Source: Candidatus Bathyarchaeota archaeon (GTDB lineage Archaea > Thermoproteota > Bathyarchaeia > TCS64). Taken from it: a stretch of 14,062 bases of DNA. The notes beneath the pieces are model-generated. The model did no database searches, was not told the origin of the DNA, and saw nothing but the letters and a program-made list of their open reading frames with translations. Positions 6,603 through 12,299 of the stretch are shown here, piece after piece (the stretch's first letter is position 1; every line of letters begins with the position of its first letter). Made by a program: the position numbers and the translations under genes. The stretch lies in contig JAFGTA010000165.1 of NCBI GenBank assembly GCA_016934355.1, positions 1 through 14,062 of the forward strand. Direction: 5' to 3'.

Positions 6603-7136
6603 TTGGAGAAGAAACAGGTCGACGAGTTCAAGTACGTCGTCGAGGCAAACCGCCTGATGCGGAGCGGCGGTCTCTTCCTTGTCGCCAAGGGAAAGGACGG
6701 GAAACCCAACGCCATGACCATCGGCTGGGGCTTCCTGGGAACCATGTGGAGTAAACCGGTGTTCGTCGTGGCCGTGAGGCTGTCGAGGCACACGCACAAG
6801 CTGCTCGAGGAGTCGGACAGCTTCACTGTCTGCCTCCCCGCCAAGGGCATGGAGGAGTGGCTTAACGTGTGTGGCACCAAGTCTGGCCGGGACATCGACA
6901 AGTTCAGTGAGCTCGGGATGACCGCTGCGCCGAGCAAGAAGGTGAAGGCACCAAACATCGGGGAGTGCCCGGTCCACGTCGAGTGCGAGATAGTCTACAG
7001 GAACGAGATGAAGCCAGGGCAGCTTATGAAGGCCATTGAGGACAACGTGTACCCCACGAAGGACCTTCATGTACTCTACTACGGTGAGATCAAGGGCGTC
7101 TACGCCGCGGAGAACGCTGGGAAGAACCTCGCGTAG
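6603..7136 (+). CDS. Flavin reductase-like FMN-binding split-barrel protein
   Basis: This 177-residue protein has the flavoredoxin/flavin reductase-like domain, a split barrel that binds FMN and usually works as a dimer, reducing flavin or passing electrons. Landmarks are NAMTIGWG (36-43), KPVFVVAVR (51-59), the Ser/Arg phosphate-binding strand LSRHTHKLLE (60-69), VCGTKSGRDIDKF (89-101) and ECPVHVEC (121-128). The frame is open back to a GTG at 6546, but TTG at 6603 has GGTG five bases upstream, and the protein then begins MEKKQVDEFKYVVEAN as homologues do. Its partner and substrate are unknown. The stop is TAG at 7134-7136, and a decayed deacetylase reading frame begins on the very next base, so this was once the first gene of a pair. 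Confidence 0.9.
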   Translation: MEKKQVDEFKYVVEANRLMRSGGLFLVAKGKDGKPNAMTIGWGFLGTMWSKPVFVVAVRLSRHTHKLLEESDSFTVCLPAKGMEEWLNVCGTKSGRDIDKFSELGMTAAPSKKVKAPNIGECPVHVECEIVYRNEMKPGQLMKAIEDNVYPTKDLHVLYYGEIKGVYAAENAGKNLA

Positions 7137-7244
7137 GTGACGTCGATGAAGATGCTCATCGTGGTACCAGACGACGATGACGCAGAGGTGTGCCGATAGA
7201 TGGGTGGGAGGCTCGCTGAGCTCGCCAAGAAGGTGCATGCCTGA
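7137..7244 (+). pseudogene. Remnant of a PIG-L/LmbE-type deacetylase N-terminus
   Basis: Reading in one frame from the GTG that directly follows the flavoprotein stop gives MKMLIVVPDDDDAEVCR, a TAG at 7197-7199, then MGGRLAELAKKVHA and a TGA at 7242. The pattern follows the start of PIG-L/LmbE zinc-dependent N-acetylglucosaminyl deacetylases, which typically read M-hydrophobic strand-AHPDDAE-GMGG-LAKLAKKGHEV. The expected AH before PDD is missing, removing the metal-binding histidine, and nothing of the remaining ~200 residues follows. The result is two short fragments with an internal stop. It is most simply a gene broken by deletion; chance similarity is possible because the stretch is only 35 codons. 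Confidence 0.6.
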
Positions 7245-7255
7245 ACCGGGCACAA

Positions 7256-7267
7256 ATTTTCTTTTCA
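7256..7267 (+). terminator. T-rich terminator candidate after the flavoprotein/deacetylase remnant
   Basis: AATTTTCTTTTC lies just beyond the remnant and before the TATA-like box of the next gene. T-rich runs end transcription in archaea, but there is no strong hairpin. Confidence 0.3.
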
Positions 7268-7283
7268 TATCTTAGCTCCCGTG

Positions 7284-7293
7284 TTTAAAAATA
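7284..7293 (+). promoter_or_regulatory. TATA-like box for the gene at 7378
   Basis: TTTAAAAATA predicts a transcript start near 7314. That leaves about 35 bases before the GTG of the mini-frame at 7349 and about 64 before TTG 7378, so the mini-frame is inside the mRNA. Confidence 0.45.
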
Positions 7294-7348
7294 AGCATGT
7301 GAGCGTGCAGCCGATTCGTTGAGGCTCAAGACTCCTAGGTGGTAGAGG

Positions 7349-7387
7349 GTGAAGTTCTTTAGAGACCCGGAGGCTATTTGGGTCTGA
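7349..7387 (+). other. 12-codon frame upstream, leader peptide or frameshifted N-terminus
   Basis: A GTG at 7349, five bases after GGTGGT (7338-7343), opens a frame reading MKFFRDPEAIWV and ending at TGA 7385-7387, followed by a second in-frame TGA. The stop overlaps the ATG at 7387 of the next frame as TGATG, a typical translational-coupling arrangement. The peptide looks like a genuine protein start, so it may be the original N-terminus of the downstream gene separated by a one-base frameshift, or a short coupled leader. Confidence 0.4.
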
Positions 7388-7758
7388 TGAAGATCACCTA
7401 CAAGCCGGCGCAGGAACTGATCATACTGGAGATGGTGGAGTACACGCTCTCCAAGCTCGCCGAGACGGGGGCGCTCATACAGGAGACGGGGAGGCCCGTG
7501 ATTCTGAACTGGGCGGAGGGTGTCGTGTTCCACCACATGCCTCTTCCGTTCAACACGAAGGACCTGCTTAAGGAGAGGCAGCAGGGCCGCATCTACTGGG
7601 CGAGCGTCATCTACGCGCCGATGCCCGAGTACATGCCGAGCCTGAAGATCGGTCCCAGAGACATACCAATCGTAGCGACGCCTAACCCGCTGCTGATCAA
7701 GGCCGCCAAATGGATAAAGGAGCAGATGAGCCGCACGGACGCGTCTAGGAGCCTCTAG
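7378..7758 (+). CDS. Conserved-looking hypothetical protein, function unknown
   Basis: I do not recognise this 126-residue protein. It is soluble, with a predicted amphipathic helix (ELIILEMVEYTLSKLAETG, about 13-31), beta-like segments (RPVILNWAEGVVFHHMPLPF, split over 39-58; RIYWASVIYAPMPEY) and a basic C-terminal helix (AAKWIKEQ). The start is uncertain: TTG at 7378 lies four bases after GGAGG (7369-7373), ATG at 7387 overlaps the stop of an upstream 12-codon frame, and that frame could itself be the true N-terminus. Codon use is like that of the neighbours, so it is probably a real gene. The last 14 bases overlap the end of the livM-like gene on the other strand. The stop is TAG. Confidence 0.65.
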   Translation: MGLMKITYKPAQELIILEMVEYTLSKLAETGALIQETGRPVILNWAEGVVFHHMPLPFNTKDLLKERQQGRIYWASVIYAPMPEYMPSLKIGPRDIPIVATPNPLLIKAAKWIKEQMSRTDASRSL

Positions 7759-8857
7759 GCGGCTTTCTGTCCCGTATTATCTCCTTGTAGTTCACCCCCT
7801 TTATTCTCAGGCTCTTCTCCGGGACAATGCCCCGGGGCTTGAACACGAGAAACAGACAGAGAAGGGCGCCGAGAAGCATGTCCTCGAAGTAGTTGAGAAG
7901 CTTTATCCACTTGGTCCCGATCAGCATCAGCCCGACTCCCTGCTTGGACACGTTGAGGCCCTTCAGTAAGGCCACGCAGAACAGGGTGCCGATGTAGCTG
8001 CCCGCGTTGTTGCCGAGGCCCCCCACGGTGACCATAAGCCACGGCCAGAAGGTGTAGCTAACCCTGTCGTACATGGTGTGCTGGACGAAGCTGTAGTAGA
8101 AGCTGAGGAGGACGCCGCTTATCGCCATGATACCGCTGCCAAACATCATCACCTGCCTCCTCACGTCTGCGACGTTCTTCCCGGTGCTCTCCAGAGACAC
8201 CTCGTTGTCCCTCACCGCCCTCATGAGCCGACCGAACGGGCTGTTCATCATCGCCCTCATTATAAGGTAGCAGACGAGACCCACGGACAGAATGGTCATG
8301 GCAAGTATCACCATCTGCTCTCCGTGGTACCAAGCGAAGAAGTTGGGAATGAACGCGCCGAGGGTGCCCCCCGCGATCCCCTCGTTGTTAGCCGCGATTA
8401 TACTCACGGCGTCGCTGATGATGAGAAGAAGCATCATCAGCCTGGTCGCCCTCAGCCTGCCGCTGATCGAGCCGATGACCCAGCCCATCGCGCTACCCAG
8501 TATGAAGGCCAGGGCTATGCTGAGCAGGAAGATACCGAAGCTAAGCAGCGGCTTCGCCTGAAAGAGGTTAGTGATCATGCGTACGTTGGTGGGATTATCG
8601 TAGACCCAGTCGGGCTTGAATACTAGCCCAGCGCCAGACCCGATCCACATGCATACCCTGAGCACGACTGCGCTCACCGTGTAGGCTCCGATGGCGACGC
8701 TCACGTTGCTGCCCATGTTTGGTATGCCAGCGTTCCCAAACTGGAAGTTGAGAGCGGAGGAGATGATCACATAGTGCCCGAAGAAGATGGCGGTGTTAAT
8801 CAGTATGATCTGTACCTGGTTAAGCAACAGAGGCACCGTAAATAGAATACCCACCAA
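7745..8857 (-). CDS. livM: LivM-type branched-chain amino acid ABC transporter permease
   Basis: This is an integral membrane permease of the LivM family, one of the two membrane subunits of high-affinity branched-chain amino acid or related amide/urea importers. The 370 residues contain about nine hydrophobic segments. The family's cytoplasmic coupling motif PFGRLMRAVRDNE is at 207-219, with GGLGNNAGSYIGT (279-291) and the C-terminal FKPRGIVPEKS (339-349). LivH, the LivF/LivG ATPases and a LivJ binding protein are all absent from the window, so this is an orphan here or its partners are elsewhere. The longest start is TTG 8857, but a TATA-like box at 8866-8873 predicts a transcript start near 8844, which favours GTG 8836 with an almost leaderless mRNA. 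The stop is TAG. The exact substrate is unknown. Confidence 0.88.
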   Translation of the reverse strand: MVGILFTVPLLLNQVQIILINTAIFFGHYVIISSALNFQFGNAGIPNMGSNVSVAIGAYTVSAVVLRVCMWIGSGAGLVFKPDWVYDNPTNVRMITNLFQAKPLLSFGIFLLSIALAFILGSAMGWVIGSISGRLRATRLMMLLLIISDAVSIIAANNEGIAGGTLGAFIPNFFAWYHGEQMVILAMTILSVGLVCYLIMRAMMNSPFGRLMRAVRDNEVSLESTGKNVADVRRQVMMFGSGIMAISGVLLSFYYSFVQHTMYDRVSYTFWPWLMVTVGGLGNNAGSYIGTLFCVALLKGLNVSKQGVGLMLIGTKWIKLLNYFEDMLLGALLCLFLVFKPRGIVPEKSLRIKGVNYKEIIRDRKPPRGS

Positions 8858-8865
8858 TAGGATCG

Positions 8866-8873
8866 GTTATAGA
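8866..8873 (-). promoter_or_regulatory. TATA-like box for the livM-like gene
   Basis: The minus strand reads CTATAACC. With about 25 nt spacing the transcript would start near 8844, downstream of the longest possible start codon (TTG 8857) and just before GTG 8836. Confidence 0.35.
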
Positions 8874-8893
8874 GTTTTGCATAGGGTTGACCA

Positions 8894-8904
8894 TATTTTT
8901 AAAT
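8894..8904 (+). promoter_or_regulatory. TATA-like box for acdB
   Basis: TATTTTTAAAT lies about 50 bases before the acdB ATG. The predicted start near 8925 leaves room for the GAGGT ribosome site at 8936-8940. The livM and acdB promoters are back to back within 90 bases. Confidence 0.5.
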
Positions 8905-8947
8905 TACTGTAGACGGGTCATACATGGAAGATTAAGAGGTATGCTTG

Positions 8948-9646
8948 ATGAGAGACAAAGCGATCTCAGACATATTTGAAGCAGCCAAGGCCGAGGACAG
9001 GAACTTCCTCTACGAGCACGAGGCGAAGAAGCTGTTCGGTCTCTACGGTATGCCAGTCACAAAGATTCACGTGGCCAAGACGGAGGACGAGGCGGTCAAG
9101 GCAGCCAAGAAGATAGGTTTCCCCATCGTCCTCAAGATCGTGAGCCCCCAGATACTCCACAAGAGCGACGCGGGTGGCGTCATAGTGGGCGTAGAGGACG
9201 AGAAGGGCATAAGGGAAGGCTTCAACAGGATCATAAAGAACGCGAAGAACTACAAGGCCGACGCCGAGATCACGGGTATCCTGGTACAGGAGATGGCGCC
9301 CAAGGGCACCGAGATCATAGTGGGCAGCACGACTGACCCCACGTTCGGACCCACAATCATGTTCGGCCTGGGAGGCATCTTCGTCGAGATACTCAAGGAC
9401 GTAAGCTTCCGCGTCGCCCCCATCGACATTGTGGACGCCCGGGAGATGATCAAGGAGATCAAGGCGTACAAGATTCTTGAGGGGGCGCGAGGAATGCCGC
9501 CGAGCCACCAGGAGACGCTGGCAGAGATACTCGTGAAGGTGAGCGAGATGCTCATGGAGTGCCCCGAGGTCAAGGAACTCGACATGAACCCGATACTCGC
9601 GTACCCGGACAGCGCGAGGATCGTAGACGCCAGGATCATCATGTAG
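8948..9646 (+). CDS. acdB: ADP-forming acetyl/acyl-CoA synthetase, beta subunit
   Basis: This is the ATP-grasp (ATP-grasp_5) beta subunit of ADP-forming acyl-CoA synthetase, which with the alpha subunit converts acyl-CoA, ADP and phosphate to acid, CoA and ATP. It is the main substrate-level ATP step when archaea ferment amino acids or sugars. The 232 residues match the usual length of a separate beta subunit. Signature segments are EHEAKKLFGLYGMP (23-36), VLKIVSPQILHKSDAGGV (61-78), LVQEMAPKGTEIIVG (112-126), FGPTIMFGLGGIFVEILKD (133-151) and the metal-binding end ELDMNP (210-215). ATG 8948 is seven bases after GAGGT; the TTG one codon earlier is less likely. The alpha subunit is not in the window, so the subunits are encoded apart and not fused. 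Succinyl-, phenylacetyl- or other acyl-CoA specificity cannot be told. Confidence 0.93.
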   Translation: MRDKAISDIFEAAKAEDRNFLYEHEAKKLFGLYGMPVTKIHVAKTEDEAVKAAKKIGFPIVLKIVSPQILHKSDAGGVIVGVEDEKGIREGFNRIIKNAKNYKADAEITGILVQEMAPKGTEIIVGSTTDPTFGPTIMFGLGGIFVEILKDVSFRVAPIDIVDAREMIKEIKAYKILEGARGMPPSHQETLAEILVKVSEMLMECPEVKELDMNPILAYPDSARIVDARIIM

Positions 9647-9660
9647 CGCGTTCCATCCCC

Positions 9661-9706
9661 TCTTTATGTTACCCTACTCGTTTTACTCTTCAACCGTGGT
9701 TTTTGT
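9661..9706 (+). terminator. T-rich 3' region after acdB
   Basis: Several T-tracts (CTCTTTATG, CGTTTTACTCTT, GGTTTTTGT) follow the acdB stop without a clear hairpin, as is common for archaeal 3' ends. The rest of the gap contains a possible TATA element (GTTAATTAC, about 9715-9723) for the next gene. Confidence 0.3.
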
Positions 9707-9751
9707 CACAACTCGGTTAATTACTGGACGGTCTAACGGTTCACGGGTAAC

Positions 9752-10000
9752 ATGGGCACCTACTTCAAGGCTCTCAGCGACGAGGACGAGGCCGTGCTGC
9801 TGTACAGCCAGGTAAAGATCATTCTCGGCTTCATCTGCGTGGTCAATTCTTCAGAGTACCTCTTCAAGCTCTTCGCAGGCTTGGGCGCCGGGTCAGGGTT
9901 CTACGTAGCAGACCTGCTTGCGCTGCTCGCCGTGGGCTGCATACTGATCAGGGAGGGTCTACGGTTCACTCTGAGCCTCATCGAGAGTCGCAGCCTCTAG
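9752..10000 (+). CDS. Small membrane protein, two transmembrane segments, function unknown
   Basis: This 82-residue protein has an acidic N-terminus (SDEDEA, 9-14) and two hydrophobic segments, about 22-44 and 51-70, split by GLGAGSG. I do not recognise a family. The ATG at 9752 lies about 30 bases after a TATA-like GTTAATTAC, suggesting a near-leaderless mRNA. The last 42 bases overlap the 3' end of the long minus-strand gene, tail to tail, which is unusual for a chance frame and also lowers certainty. Codon use in the first two-thirds is like that of the neighbours. It is probably real but unproven. Confidence 0.5.
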   Translation: MGTYFKALSDEDEAVLLYSQVKIILGFICVVNSSEYLFKLFAGLGAGSGFYVADLLALLAVGCILIREGLRFTLSLIESRSL

Positions 10001-12241
10001 CGAACCGGCTGCAGGCTGCCTCCACCTACGCACACTCAGGTATAGGTTCACAGCGATCAACGCGCATACGATGAGGACGCCCACTGTGACGAACGTCTCG
10101 CCGTTTCCACCTGTCATGAGGTCGATGAAGTGAACAAGGTCGCCCCTCATTGTGAGGCCGGCGTATACGACTGTCGGCGGCCCCATCTCAACGGTCGGGC
10201 GGTCTGATACAGTGTACACTGTCTGCCCTCCGCTCATGTAGCTGACTGAAGCGGGTCTGAGGAAGAAGAAGCCCGGACGCTTTAAGGCGACATCATAGGT
10301 GAGTGTCTCGGTTGCCCCCGGCGCCAGGGACTGGAGTGTCTTCACTGTGGCTCCGCTGGTCTCTAACGCGTTCAGGAAACCGAGGCGCGTCGAGCCGTCG
10401 TCAATGATTACGTCGCTCACGGCGTGGTCGCCTTCGTTCTTGACCGAGACGGTGACTGTTACCCCTGAGCCCACGCCGGCTCTCTCCCTGTTAACCGTCT
10501 TGGTGACGCTGAGCTTGGACGGCAGGCTGTCGCCTAGGGACACCCTGAGCGTGTCTGCTGTGATGGCTGTTCCCTCCTCTATCTCGATTACCCCTAGCTC
10601 GCCTACGAGGAACCCGTAGACCTGAAGGAGTACGCTGTTCCCAGGCAGGTTGGACGATACCTTTATGTTGGGCACAAGCTCGTCCCATGACGCGGTCTTG
10701 TTAGGCGTCATGAAGGTGACGAAGCTGGCGTCCGAGCCCCCGCTGTACGACGGCAGGCTAGCGAGCCCCAGCAGCTCAGCCAGGTCAACGGTCTGTCCTT
10801 GGGCGCTCCCAGTAGCTCCTTGATCCCAGTAGTGGGCGCTCGCCGCGAAGCCGAGGGGCTCCTCGAAGAAGATTTCCGCGTACTGGCTGTAGAGCTGTAT
10901 AATGGGGTCGTCTGGCAGGAGCACCCTGAATGGCTCTAGGCGGACTACCCCGGTGATGAACAGCGAGGCGTCGGAGGAGCCCTCCTTCGCGTTCGGCGTC
11001 AGCAGCCCGTTAGCCACAGCCGCCTCCACCGCGTCGGCTAGCCCACCGTGCTCCTCGAACTCTCCTAGGAAAGTCGAGGCCAGCCCCTCTGCGGAGGCTT
11101 CGCTGTAGCATATGACGACGGTCATGGGGGGCAGCGTGGCCTCGTTGAGTTGCATCTCTGGGAGCATGACGGCTTGGAGGCTCGTGAGCTCTACGCCGTA
11201 CCTCTCCTCCATCTGCGTCTTCACCTGCTCTGCGTTCAGCATGGCATCCTCGGGGGAGGTGTCCATGTATACTACCGCGAAAAGGATTGAAGGCGCGATG
11301 TTGAGGAAAGACTCGGTGTCCAGCTCCTGCGGCACCGGTAACAGCGTCAGCAGGTTAGCTGCCTCGATCCTGTGAGATATGATAACCGTGGCCACGACGT
11401 TGTCGTCCAGATCGACGGCGTCCGCCGTCTCTATAAACAAGTTTACTAGGCCGATGTGCCCCTGCCCGTCGGTCCCCGCGAGCACCTGCTCCAAGTACAC
11501 GGTGTCGCCGAAGTCGATGAACTGGCCTACGGCGGGCGCGGCAGAGGCGCCTATCATCATGAAAACGATGAACAGAGTCTTGAGGGCGTTGACGGGTGTG
11601 GCGCCCATGTTGAGGCTCCTCGGCAGGACGCTGGGGGCGTACCGGGCTCCGAGCTTACCGGCCTCGACGCCGAGCAGCGCCCCTACGATCACGAGGATTG
11701 GTTTCAGAGCTACCCACGTGGCTGCCCTGTACGCGTACCCCATGACAATCTCCATGCCGATCTCTTCGCCGATGTCCTCGTTAATCATCTCCAGAACGTC
11801 GCTGAATATGTCGCCTAGTATCGGCGTCTCCATGAGCCGGGTGAGGGTCATCCCCTCGGGTATGGAAGGCACAAGCCCGAGCGCCTCCTCCCCCTCGTAC
11901 TCCGTCATGATGCTCTGCACGTTCATCGCCACGCCGAACACCGACAACGCCAGCATAGGGACGACGAGAAGCCACACCAGCAGCATCGTGAGCACGCCGC
12001 CCAGCCGACGCCGAATGATCACGCCGCCAATGAACGCGACGCCCAGCCACACCGCGAGAACAGCGGTGTACCTCAGCGGGTCGGCTAAGAGCAGGTACGC
12101 GAGGCTAAGGGCTACGTAGAACTGGGAGCCGAGGGCCGGCGACAGCCAGAGCCCTATCAGCTGAAGAGAGGGGTGAAGAACCGCGAGGCCGAGGCCGAGC
12201 ACAAGGGTAAAGCCGAGTAGGAAGGCTATTGTTTTTCTCAA
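9959..12241 (-). CDS. Large membrane-anchored protein with C-terminal TRAP-beta/CARDB-like domain
   Basis: This 760-residue protein is not one I can name. The N-terminal third is membrane-embedded: hydrophobic segments at about 5-22, 26-52, 57-76 and 83-107, then about 170-192 and 221-240. A long extra-membrane region (about 241-712) follows, with mixed beta/alpha sequence. Residues 575-685 form an Ig-like beta domain (TVTVSVKNEGDHAVSDVII, then LAPGATETLTYDV and PGFFFLRPASVSY) that resembles CARDB/DUF11 domains and also the TRAP-beta ectodomain. A final membrane helix (717-738) and a 22-residue tail end the protein. It probably sits in the cytoplasmic membrane with the large domain outside. 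The start is TTG 12241, giving MRKTIAFLLGF, with a good TATA-like box at 12285-12296. The stop is TAG. Its role (assembly, secretion or cell surface) is unknown. Confidence 0.8.
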   Translation of the reverse strand: MRKTIAFLLGFTLVLGLGLAVLHPSLQLIGLWLSPALGSQFYVALSLAYLLLADPLRYTAVLAVWLGVAFIGGVIIRRRLGGVLTMLLVWLLVVPMLALSVFGVAMNVQSIMTEYEGEEALGLVPSIPEGMTLTRLMETPILGDIFSDVLEMINEDIGEEIGMEIVMGYAYRAATWVALKPILVIVGALLGVEAGKLGARYAPSVLPRSLNMGATPVNALKTLFIVFMMIGASAAPAVGQFIDFGDTVYLEQVLAGTDGQGHIGLVNLFIETADAVDLDDNVVATVIISHRIEAANLLTLLPVPQELDTESFLNIAPSILFAVVYMDTSPEDAMLNAEQVKTQMEERYGVELTSLQAVMLPEMQLNEATLPPMTVVICYSEASAEGLASTFLGEFEEHGGLADAVEAAVANGLLTPNAKEGSSDASLFITGVVRLEPFRVLLPDDPIIQLYSQYAEIFFEEPLGFAASAHYWDQGATGSAQGQTVDLAELLGLASLPSYSGGSDASFVTFMTPNKTASWDELVPNIKVSSNLPGNSVLLQVYGFLVGELGVIEIEEGTAITADTLRVSLGDSLPSKLSVTKTVNRERAGVGSGVTVTVSVKNEGDHAVSDVIIDDGSTRLGFLNALETSGATVKTLQSLAPGATETLTYDVALKRPGFFFLRPASVSYMSGGQTVYTVSDRPTVEMGPPTVVYAGLTMRGDLVHFIDLMTGGNGETFVTVGVLIVCALIAVNLYLSVRRWRQPAAGSLEAATLDEAQSEP

Positions 12242-12284
12242 ATCTAAAACCTGGGTGGGCTACTAGTAGAAAGCTCCGGGCGTA

Positions 12285-12296
12285 ATTATATAAAAT
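12285..12296 (-). promoter_or_regulatory. TATA-like box for the 760-residue membrane protein
   Basis: The minus strand reads ATTTTATATAAT, the strongest TATA match in the window. It begins four bases past the FGGY kinase stop. The predicted transcript start is near 12264, leaving a leader of about 23 nt with AGGT before the TTG start. Confidence 0.55.
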
Positions 12297-12299
12297 AGG

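Noticed and set aside
6510..7268. Long open frame antisense to the flavin-reductase-like gene
   Set aside because: It mirrors the G/C-ending codons of the real gene, has low-complexity His/Leu/Val-rich content and no family features.
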